The position numbers and the translations under genes were made by a program. The notes under the pieces are model-generated. The model was given only the letters and a program-made list of their open reading frames with translations, was not told where the DNA came from and did not search any database. Shown piece by piece: positions 36,201 through 46,867 of a stretch of DNA of 64,000 bases (position 1 is the first letter of the stretch; every line of letters begins with the position of its first letter). This stretch comes from Straminergon stramineum (taxonomy: Eukaryota > Streptophyta > Bryopsida > Hypnales > Calliergonaceae), in the NCBI GenBank assembly GCA_963920665.1, contig OY987266.1, forward strand, positions 15,815,001 to 15,879,000, in the 5' to 3' direction.

Positions 36201-39200
36201 GTCAAATCAAAGAAATCAACTGCTAATCTTTATTTGGAGATCCCAAGTGGCAAGCATGTCAATAGCATGGAGTGAAAGGCTTACTTTGGAAGGGATGAGG
36301 CAGGGGAGCTCCAGAGACGCTGACAATATCATCAATGTCTTCGGTAAGGTAAGTGCGGGTATCCTTCACCTCGATTTCGTTCTCTTCCTCGTATCTGTTC
36401 AATCATGGTCAGATTAGGTGAATGGATGTCTTTCAGAGCTCTGTACGCTAGAACTGGCATAGATCTGAGGTTCCAGACGGGTGTCTGGAAAAGTGTCAAT
36501 CTCTTTGAAATTTCGCCATAATATCAAATGAGAAGTCAGAAATTAACAGGTTTGAGTGAATTTTAAATGAGAACTTTCTTAGCCTTATAATTGCACAGGA
36601 AAAGATATCTGCTAGTCTGTACTCTGAGCACGCCTCCCTCGTTTGTCAACGCATGAAATTATGAAGGAGATATTCACTTACTGCAAACCTACACCTTCCA
36701 TGAGTTCAAAAGCAAGGGTCTGCAATTGAAGGGAAGAATCTTGAAAACCAGTCAGCAGATACCTGCACATCCCAATCAAAGGAACTCTCTTCATAGATGA
36801 ACTGTCATTCAAGAGTGGGCGAAGAGAAAAAGAAAAAAGTTAGACAAGGAGGAAGAAAGTTACGGCAGGAGGCGGCACTCGTGTTCTTTTCGTTCACCAA
36901 GCTCCCGCAACCAGCGAGCTATAGTTCTATAAAGTTCCTCCCTTACTACAGGATTTTTATCTGTAGCCAACATGGCTAAGTACTGCGTCTGCACACACAA
37001 TATCAGCATCCTCGTAGCAATATTCTCTGAGGTTTCCACACTCCTAGCCATATACTGAAATTCTTCTGAGCAGATAGGGACTGACCTTCGGACAAGGTTC
37101 GTAAAAGGCCTTGATTGGAAGAAGATTGGGGTCTCGGTAAGCAGTCAATTCATAAATAGCATCGTGGGCTCCGCACATAGTCAATCTGCAGCGCTACAAC
37201 AGCACCAGCATCATGGAATCATGCAGTTGACCTACTCAAGAAAACGAGAAGGATTTCAGTGCAAGAGCCATAGTGTCCAAGACAGCAACCAAACCTGCAA
37301 ATGGCCTTTAGGGCAGCAACGCGCACGCGAGCGTGGTTATGAGACAGTGACCGATGGCAGACTCTCACAAGCTGTTTGCCAACTGGTTTCAACCTGTATT
37401 CCATGATCTCCCCTAACAGCTCGAGTGCTGGAAATGCCTCCTGAAAATCATTTCACCACAATCAACATCTGCGTACTCTAGCATCACTCTCACAGACGAA
37501 GCACTTCCAAACAACAATCCTACATATATAAACCCCTAAAGGACCAGGGATGCATTGCTTTTACTTGGCGAAATCGATGATCATATTATAATTCAGATGA
37601 GGCCAGATTTTATGTCAGTGAAGAACACTGCGTGTGTTGGCAAAAATCAATAAAATTGATACAAGAAAGTTCCGATGTGAACTAATAGAAAATATTACAT
37701 CATAGGACGCAATTTGGGTTCCTTGGTCCTTTAGAGGTTAAAGACAATGGTAGAGGAGGGTCAGGTTGGTTGAATACCAAGAGCACATCGGGATGCGAAT
37801 CAAATATTGCAGCAACCAGAATCGAAGCAACATCCGACGCAAAAGCTTGAATCAACCGCGGTGCTATCTTCAAAAGAGAACGCGTGAATTGCACCAGCTG
37901 CAGCCTCACCTCCTCGGATGGCTCCACAAGAAGCGCTTGAATGACGGGCTACACACTTAAATACAACATACTTCAATGTTCTCGATACTATTATTATACT
38001 CAGTACTCCGTCTCCAACTGTTAACTGTTAGGGACCGGATCCCGTCTCCAATACTGACCCTTGAAACTAACACCAGCTGATCTATTCGTACACTGGCTAG
38101 GGTTTCAATTAGTAAGTTGGGTGAAAGCACGACTTGTGCAAATGGCTACGGCCACTCGTCGTTCTAATGGAAATGTGGTGTCGACTGTCACTGTGGTCTA
38201 CAAGCTCCCACTTTTAATTATTGCATAAGAAATTCATGCATAGTAAAAATATGAACTCAAAGAGAGTTTGACTTTGTACCCAAAGTCATCTCTCATCTGC
38301 GCTATATTGTGATCTCCTAATCAAGCACATGCAAAAAGAGACGTAGAAACTATCCTCTATCTTGTCTGCACCGGATTTTAAACCTTAATTGATTAGTTCA
38401 AAACTCTCCAAGGATGACAACCCGAAGACAAGGCCCTCGTTACCGGTATTACGCTGCACAAGACGTAAAGTGGACAGTTGTTTCGCTGTATTGTTCCTTT
38501 ACCGGTTCTTTCAGCAATTCGTCTTCGTCGCTGACAGGACCAAGGGGAACCTTGAGCGGCATACGCTCACCTATGACTGGGAGTATGTAAGGCAGCAACA
38601 CCATCACCGCACTTGGCACTTCTTGCAAAAATCTGTGCACCCATCACATCCAACTCAAATCATAGACATGAATACGACTCTGAAGTCACTAGCATTCTCT
38701 TAAAACCCCAAAATACCAGGATTCATGGTTACAAACAACCAATCCAATTGATCATATTGTGAAAAAGAAAATTCAGTGCGGCCATATTTTATATCACCAA
38801 AATCAGTGACTGCATTGCATGCGTTTGTCGAAAAATAAACAAAATTGGACTAAGGCAAGTCTTCAACGCTATAAGAGCATGAGACTCAAATTCGGTTTCT
38901 TGGTCCTGTAGGCTAAAATTGTAAAGTGGAAATGGAGAGAGGATTTTGAAGCCGACTTACTTGTGAAGTATGATAATCGCGAGTATCCGGCATTTCTCTG
39001 ACGGATCTCCAAAGCGTCGCAACAGAGGTTTGATAACCAACTCCTCTGCCGCCCATCCCAAGCTATGCCGCCTGCTCTCATCTTCGGACCTTGTTTCGCC
39101 CCCGTCGTTCGGAGTATGTGATCCTTCACCTATGGTCATATCCGTTAAAATATCATGTTCCGAAGTGCCCAAATAGTGACATTTAAGTGCAATTAGCTCT

Positions 39201-40167
39201 AAAAACTAGATCTGGTATACATGTGAGGTTCGGGAAAAATGCGAATTTCTCGATGTTTCACCATTTTAACGAATAGTACTACGACGATACTTAGGCTATG
39301 GGTGGTCGATTCAAAGAGCGTCGACTGAAGCCGCTGAAGAGCAGCAAGGCGCACTCCCCCTACAGCATCCGTCAAAGCGTTCAAGTCTCTGTTCAAAGCA
39401 TTGGCCAAACCCTGGTGCTCTCTGTCCTTTCCATCCTCAGTCGTCGCCGGAACTTGCGACTCCTCCTCAGGAAGTGCAAACCGTACGCTCCGGGACACAG
39501 AACTTGGCACTACCTCAGAACTCTCTCGTTTCACGACTTCTTGTACTTCAACTAAATTGTCCACATTGCTCTTTAACCCTAATCCAAGATCGCCATCATC
39601 CTCATCTCTCTCGGCATCGAGCTTTTCAATTTCAGCGGGAGACTTTTGACCTGGACCCTCCGCATCCCGTTGCTTCTCCGCTTCGGCACACGAGACATCT
39701 TCTTTCATCTGCTCTACACATGTGGAAAGAGTAGCCAATTTTTCTTTCTGGAGTTTGGCTTGATATGCTGCTTTGAGTTTGGCGTATTGCAACACCACAA
39801 GATCCGGCTGCTGCGGCCGGTCACCGTCCACGGCGCTATTCATCTCTCCATGGATCCCATTATTATTTCGCTCCTCTTCTCTCTTAAAGCTCCGGCACTT
39901 GTCTCGGCACTCGTAAGGGCAACCGACTTCCAGCGTTCCCTCGGAGTTCCGAAACAAATGAGCCGCTTCCATGAGAGAGTAATCCGCGAGATGCGAGTCG
40001 TAAGCAGGAAAGGACTTCTTCTTCGGTTTGATGGCGTCGCGGATGTGGTACGAGTTCCAATCCACTGTGGTCCGGGAAGCGCTTCTGCGAGTACTCCGAG
40101 TAGCCTCATCCTCCTTCAATGCGTTCCAGATCTCATTCACGGATGCTTTCTTCACCTCCGTCTCCAT
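33222..40167 (-). CDS. DNAAF5: Dynein axonemal assembly factor 5 (HEATR2), 14 exons
   Basis: Cytoplasmic HEAT-repeat factor for preassembly of axonemal dynein arms. Exons, 5' to 3': 40167-39291, 39129-38961, 38632-38503, 37948-37778, 37440-37295, 37185-37086, 36988-36864, 36762-36682, 36394-36285, 36010-35422, 35152-35005, 34594-34401, 34218-34159, 33684-33222. They total 3363 nt and 1120 aa with every phase matching. Family landmarks: LLRRFGDPSEKCRIL, EEVRLQLVQ, HDAIYEL, NPVVREELYRTIARWL, MEGVGLQYEEENEIEVKD and RPCLGARIMVKSV. The ATG at 40167 is the first in frame after upstream stops. HEAT-like sequence starts near residue 252. Residues 1-250 are an extra, charged N-terminal region absent from the 855-aa human protein. 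Introns 2, 3 and 4 each contain a short repeat element. The stop lies in a MITE. MRL7 is convergent. Confidence 0.93.
37533..37737. mobile_element. TTAA-flanked MITE, copy 2 (DNAAF5 intron 4)
   Basis: Left end CCCCTAAAGGACCAGGG; reverse complement of right end CCTCTAAAGGACCAAGG. TTAA follows at 37738-37741; the left side has TAAA. Interior TGATCATATTATAATTCAG. 205 bp. Confidence 0.75.
38025..38330 (-). repeat. Intronic repeat family 3, copy 4 (DNAAF5 intron 3)
   Basis: The reverse complement carries GGAGATCACAATATAG, CTTATGCAATAATTAAAAG, TGGGAGCTTGTAG and GGAGACGGGATCCGGTCCC in the same order as the copies in MRL7. Confidence 0.7.
38704..38913. mobile_element. TTAA-flanked MITE, copy 3 (DNAAF5 intron 2)
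   Basis: Left end AACCCCAAAATACCAGG after TTAA (38700-38703); right end TTGGTCCTGTAGGC before TAAA. Interior TTGATCATATTGTGAAAAAG matches the other copies. About 210 bp. Confidence 0.65.
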
Positions 40168-40500
40168 TTTCCTCAATTCAGAATACAAAATTTGAAAAAT
40201 ACGCACATCACATTGCGATGCCGGGGCAGTGGCTTTGATATGATGGTCAAACCCTAATTCTGTAACTGCATAATTGACAAGGTCTACTAGAGGGAGTGAT
40301 CAGCGCTCCTGCGAGTACTCCGAGTACCCTCATGCTCCTCCAATGCGTTCTAGATCTCATTCACGGATGCTTTCTTCACCTCCATCACCATTTTTTTCAG
40401 TTCTGAATACAAAATTTGAAAAAACCGCACATCACATTGCGATGCCAGTGCATTGGCTTTGATATGATGGTCAAACCCTAATTTTAGATTTGCACAATTG
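40080..40500. repeat. Tandem duplication of the DNAAF5 5' end (offset 224 bp)
   Basis: 40080-40275 covers the first codons, leader and proximal promoter of DNAAF5. It recurs at about 40304-40499 with high identity. Both copies read GATCTCATTCACGGATGC, ACATCACATTGCGATGCC and ATGATGGTCAAACCCTAAT, spaced 224 bp apart. In the outer copy the reading frame starts (M..EVKKASVNEI) but meets TAG where the real gene has TGG. Confidence 0.9.
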
Positions 40501-43500
40501 GCCGGGGCTATTGGAGCAGCATCGGTGGTGAAAATTGAGAAGAATTTCAGGAAAGATGCAAATTTACATGGTCGTCTTCATGATTTTGTAGAGACGGATT
40601 GATTCAACAAGCAAGCGATTGAATGTGCGAGTGTCCTCGAAGTTCAAATGTCCCAGCGTCGGGACAGACGGTTGACCGTTACCATTCTGAATTGGATGAA
40701 GGGGGATGAATGAAGATATCCAGCACTTTCATCCTGTAAGGATTCGTGATTTTAAAATGACAATTCTAATTGATTATATTGCGAAAAGTCATTCTCATTC
40801 TCATACAAGTCTAATATAAAATCCTATGATTGAATATGCAATAAGAAAAAAAAATCAGATTTTTCATCATAGCTAGAGGATGACTTCATTGAGTTGGGTT
40901 GATGGATATGAATGTTTGGGAGTTTGGAAGATTCTGTGAGACAGAGAACGAGGGACTTATAGTTGTGGACTTGTGGCCCGCCGGCTAGTTCAATGGATTT
41001 GGATTTTTATCGTTTCGTAATTTGGGCCAGTGAGTGAATTTAGGGATTCCATTTGGTTTTCCAAAAAAGAATTTCCATGGGATGATTCAGTTGTGGAGAT
41101 CGCACGCAATGGTTAATTTTTAACCCTTAAACGTCAAGGCGGACATTTTGTGTCCGATGAATGACAAAGAATCTCTTGATGTAGGACAGAACTACAACTA
41201 TTCATCCTTCGAATTATGTGCGGAAAGGGGAGATTTTCTACAATACTTTGACCTCCAATGAGTATTTGTGATTTTTTTAATGTAGATGATGTCACACGGT
41301 TCCAAAAGGGTTGATTTCCATGGTCACCAATCCGTCCTTTAAGGGTTAATAAGTTACAAAGCTTGTATGTGTTAGACGTCAAATTTCCTCAAATGTAGGC
41401 AAAAAGAATTGCACCATATCAAACTAAATTGGTAATTTGAAAATTGGTTATTGGAAAGAATCATAGGCAAAATGTCATACTTGGAGGAACATGTAAAAAA
41501 CTAGTTTAAGGTGGATCCCCACCCCCACCCCCAAACCACCACTTTTTGCTTCTATATGCCTAGTTAGTGACTATTATTAGAATGGTCAAATTTCCATTGT
41601 TTCTTGTTGGCACTTGAAAGGAGGTTCCAATGCACCAAAGAACATGACATTCGAATATTGTATGCAAAAGTTATGAAGGAACAAAGTTTGGTTCTAAAAC
41701 AGTTTCTTCCATAGAGGTACAGAATTGATTTTGGAGATGTACACAAAGTAAAGATGGTAGTTTAGGGGCATCTGTTCATTAGGGGCATCTGTACATTTTG
41801 GGTGCCCACCTTATACACTTGTCACTTCTAATAGAACCACTTGGTAGACCATCTTCGTAGAAGAAATTTGTTCACGTGTATATGAATCTCTTAGAGTACA
41901 TATATAGTGGAGCAAATAGTGATAGAATCAAACCGTAGGAGAGAATAGAGGAAATTTTATAGGAGTATCTTGAATTTGAGTAAAATCAGATATCTTTACA
42001 TACAATGAGGATATATTATTCTGGACATAGTATTCATGAACCACTCAAAAGACCATACTTTTGAAAAACATCTTGTGTGGGGTTATGTAGAGCTATTAAA
42101 ATTACAAAGAGAATATCATAGTAGTATAGTAGGTTTGTTGAAAAATAATTTGAAATAAATGTCAATAAGACATTGAAATAAAGTTCAAGTCAATTTAAGA
42201 AATGGTCAAAATCTTTAAAAAAAATTCCATACAATGGGTTGAATAAACTAGCTACTCCATATAATTCAAGGACAACTAGTTATAGCCTATGCAAGCATTT
42301 TATTCAAACTAAGGTATTTTTTACTCTTATAAAGGAGTTAAACACCATTATTACAATTTCCAAACTGTGTGACTATCACCCTGATCCACTTCCCTTTGTT
42401 GTAGTAGACCTATTTTATGACTATGGAATTAGAAACAAAAGTTGGAAGAATCAAGTGGCCAAAGAGAAAATAGAAGAGATTCTACATGATTGCAAATGAT
42501 ATCTTTTGCGACTAAGCAAGATAGCTTTATAAGCATCTTTGAACTTGGTGTTAATAGATGTGTTAGCAAAGCAAATCTAGTCCTTATTTGTATCTACATT
42601 CTTTATTTAGACCTTTATTAACAACACTTTTAATACCAAATGACAATATACTATTAGGCTTGGATAGTTCATCCATGTATTCGTATGGTAATTTGAGAAG
42701 GTGAACAACCCAACAAAAAAATTTAGGGGGATAAAATGTCAAAAATGTATGATTTTATTTTATGGTTGAGTAATTTTGAATTTTTCAACCATTCCAAGAT
42801 AATTTGTGTTCTAAGAAGTCCCAATATGAATACAAATTTTCCAAATGTGATAATGTAGTGGTAAAAAACAAGTTCCCACATTTTTTTCATATGATGAAAA
42901 ATTTGGAGTTTGTAGACTATAAGTCCACAAGCTGATATGAGAAATATTTTGAGTCTAAATTTATAGGTAATTAAGATCTTCTACATGATGAAAAATATTT
43001 TATTCAAGAATTTTATAAATACTATGCCCCCCCCCTAGGTTGTTCTAAATTGTACATAATATTTCTACCTTTAATTTGTAGTTGATTATTATTCTATTTC
43101 TAACCTCCAAATAAGGGAGCTCCAAGTTCTAAAATGAATTCAAATTTCACCACACTACGAAAAACCATATGTTTTCTACTATGACAAATTTTTGCAATTG
43201 GCTTGTCTTTGCAATAAATGGTAAGGTTCTACTTGGGGTTGTGTCAAAAGTATGTAGAAGTACCTAATTCAAACTATCCTTCCACCCCGCATAATGTCAA
43301 GTAGAGGTTTGTTGAAGATTGACCAATATATAAGTTCCAAAACTCACACAGAACAAAGGAAATGGAAGCTTAGCCTCTAAAACTCAAAAAATGACTTTGA
43401 ATAGAAATGACTTTGAAGGGACCCTCTTGTCCTTCAAAGTACACAAATAAAATGTAGAATGAAATTGGGCTGGATCCCAACCTCAAGTAATGCTCCAGCC

Positions 43501-46500
43501 ACATCAGTAGTATGAAAGAAGTGAAAGCAAAGTTTGGGTATGAGAATGAGGGTACCAACAACCTCAAGGGGGGGCCTTTTATACTTGTCCCAAGCCCCTC
43601 CTCGTTAAGTTGTTGGTGAAAAATATTTACTTTCAATCTCTAAATATTTGTCAAACTATCCTAAAGTATTTTCTAAATAATATTTGTTTAATGGAAGAAT
43701 CCTCTAGAATTCTCTCCATTTAGCTAATAAATCTTGGCTAAATCAAATCCAAGATCTTTTCTCAAAGATTTTTTGAAAATAACCCTAATTAATCTAGATA
43801 TTTTGCTAATTAATCCAATGTTATATCTAAATTATCTTTTTGTAGACCAAAGATGGTTTTTTACTCAAGAAAAGGGATCTTGACCAAATCCAATCTTTGA
43901 TTTTCAAAAAGATATTTTCAAAATTAACTTTGAATTACGACAAATTACAACTAAAAAGTCAAACTAAGAATTGACCCTCTCTATCTTTTAGGAAAAAATT
44001 CAAAAACAGAAATAAATTGTGCCATCACGCTCGGATGACCCTTAACCCTTGCGTCCTAAGCCATTTGTAAGCATAAAATCAATTTACGATAATTCCAAAG
44101 AAAAGTCAAAACTCTAACTTTTGGAATTTGTGTATTTTGAGGAAAATATTTGTCCAAGGTTGCCCAGAATGTTTATAAGAGTAAAAAAAGACCCTTTATT
44201 TGCTGCAATCGGACATTGTGAGCTCCTGGTATGTTGGTCAATCCGTTGTCAAGTTGTAAATTCTTTAAGAGTTCAATGTTGTTGTCGATTTTGGTACTTG
44301 GGAATGTCAGAATGTCTTCAAACTTTGTGGGGCGTTTTATTAGCACCAATGTTTGGGAAGAACTAGCAATTAGTGTAAGATGAGCCGATTAAAATTAGAA
44401 CTTGACTAGTTGAAATTTGAAGCATTAGGTAGTAAAATCAAGTAAAATGAAAATAAAGCGGAAATTGAATGGGTAGTAAAAAAATAGGTAGAAAAATTAT
44501 CTTTACTTCTTCAAAGTAGGCCAAAAATTCACTATTTGAATATAGGGAAAAATGGATAAAGATGGTTCTCCCGAGGGTATGGCTAGATTTCAACTGATGC
44601 TTTAAAAAAAACCCGATTTAGGGTACTAGGATCAATTAGAGCATTTTGGATTAAGGTTAACCACCTGTCAAGCGGCCACCAACGGCTGAGCAGTGGTTGT
44701 TCTGGCCTCCCCACCAAGCTTGCTCCCGCTTCTAGCTCTCAACCATCCAGAGTCCAGACTCTTCAATTCTTGCAAGACTAGTTTGTTAATGATCATGCTT
44801 ACTTTTGAAGAGCTTACCGACTCTGAGATCTCTTTTGTGATTTCATAATTGTTGTGAGGAACTTGGTGGAATTGGAAGAGTCAACTCGTCGTGAAGAACT
44901 AGGTCAGATTGTCAATACCATTCACCTCTTAGAAGAACCAAACGTCTGATGTGCAAAGAAGGTGAGTTCTGATCTATCTCTTTTAGGGCTAGAATTTAGG
45001 AAATGCATTGAGGTTTAGAAGTGCAAAAATGCTTTGTTGTTGGAGCTAAGAGTTTTCATCTTTTCAATGTGCATTGGATTTGTGAGTGTATTTGGTGTTG
45101 TCTTGGTGGGAAGTTGTAGTTTTGTATTGGGTTGTTTGTTTGTTGGCATTAGCTTTTGGATCTATGGTACTTTTATGTTTGTGCATTTAATTTTTTCCCT
45201 TATGAATGGGGGTATTTGGCATTGTGTAGGTCTGATTAGTAGAGGTAGTTTTGCATTGCTATGCTAGGCTTGCATTGTTGACTCCTTGGCCTTTTACTAT
45301 CTTCTTTGAAGGAGTGGAGTCTTTTCGGAGAACTTGTGTCTACATCACCAACTAAAAAAGTTGTAGGTGCGATTGAGGCTACAACCTTTAAATATTGGAA
45401 TTGGCATTGGTGGAAATTAAATGTGTGGAATTGTAGATTGAAAAATATTTTTGCATTTGTGCTACTCATCCCTACAATTTGGAAATTATGCATCTTCTAC
45501 CTTGAATAGTTGTTGGGTGAAATCCTTGAGATTTGCCTACTGTAAGTATTTCAACTGCTTCTTCCAAGATTTTTTTGATTGATATCCATGCTGTCTCAGT
45601 TTACTACGAAATTAATTCATAGTCATTCACAGTCTTTGTTGCTTTGATTCAAATAATTATTCATTTGATATATGCTATTTGATCTTCAATTTGCAAGAAG
45701 CTTCACATTCTCTAGTTATAATAAAGAACATCTCTTATGCATCATAGCCACTATGGATGGAAATCTTTATAAGTAATTTCAATGTCATTTGAAACTCATA
45801 AATAGATCCATATATTGGAAACTCCTACATATTCATGACATAGGAAATTTTCAATCTTTAGATCTACTAGTAGCACTAATTTTACAATTTTTTGTGGTTG
45901 AATTTCCTAGTTTTGATGATTTGAATTTTTCCATTATAACAAAATTGGTCTTCTTCAAATGGTTTTTGGAATGCAGAATAGGCTTTGAGCTTGGGATCAC
46001 TTCCCTCAAAGTTTAAAGAATTTTTTCGAATAATGCAAATGTGGCTACTATCCAAGATGAAGTTGTTGAATTGACGTTACCTTTGTCACATGTATGTATC
46101 CAGATGTAACTTCTACTATTGAACTTTGAAACAACAACATATAATTGTTGAAAGGGTGTATGCTGTTCAAATTCAAACTGAATTTAAAGGTTGCACTTGG
46201 TAGATTGTTGTACCTCTATTTTGGGGAAGTATGGCCAATTAGAATGTTAGAAGACGCCTCAAAGTTTGTTTTGATACTCCTTGAGTGTAGGTATTTCATA
46301 CATCAAACAACAAGTTGAATCCTAATTTCTTGATTATGATATTTTGTGCAATTGTAGAAGAAAATTAAGACTAGTAAGTCTAAGAAAAGTTGTCTACATC
46401 TAGAGATATACCTTTGCATTTCACATATGTTTTGCCTTAGTTGGTTTGCTATTTATTTAGTGAGGAAAGCAATAGGATTTGAAGGAGAATTTTTCCCCTC

Positions 46501-46867
46501 AAATTTGTAGGTAGATTAGTTATTTAATTTAGAATTGGATACATTTTGTTGGTAACCTTAGTACTATCAATTATTCATTGTATTATGGTGTGTATTGTGA
46601 TTGAGCCAAAATCTCCTTTGTTTACTATGGTAGTTGGCTTGAGGTATTTTTTGAAGTTGGCTCAAGGCTAAGAGATTTGCTCCTTCCTTTCATACTTGTT
46701 GTGGAGTAACTTCTATGTATCTTCAAGGATTTGCTCCATCCCTTCACTCTTACTTACACAGTTGTTGAAATTTATCTTTAGGATTTTTTTTCTTTATTGT
46801 GATTTTCATAAGTATTTTTTCTTTGCCCAACATTTTATAGAGTTTCTAAACATTTCATAATTTGATC
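40501..46867. other. AT-rich intergenic DNA
   Basis: No gene is supported. A decayed relative of the TTAA MITE family is visible near 40735-40860 (AATTGATTATATTGCGAAAA), and one end-like TTAACCCTTGCGTCC occurs near 44042. A CACTACGAAAAACC string at 43153 resembles a CACTA end without a partner. The segment 44640-45020 is somewhat less AT-rich but has no convincing frame. Confidence 0.55.
41124..41345. mobile_element. TTAA-flanked MITE, copy 4
   Basis: Left end CCCTTAAACGTCAAGGCGGA; reverse complement of right end CCCTTAAAGGACGGA. Perfect TTAA lies on both sides (41120-41123, 41346-41349). 222 bp. This is the clearest copy and lies outside any gene. Confidence 0.82.

Noticed and set aside
40330..40400. 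The outer copy of the DNAAF5 start as an alternative first exon
   Set aside because: Its frame stops after 14 codons at TAG and no donor site joins it to the gene in frame.
43153..43175. CACTACGAAAAACC as the end of another CACTA element
   Set aside because: No matching GTAGTG end with a 3-bp duplication was found downstream.
43370..43636. 88-codon minus-strand ORF near 43.5 kb as a gene
   Set aside because: Single short frame in AT-rich DNA, no motif, no neighbouring exon in phase.
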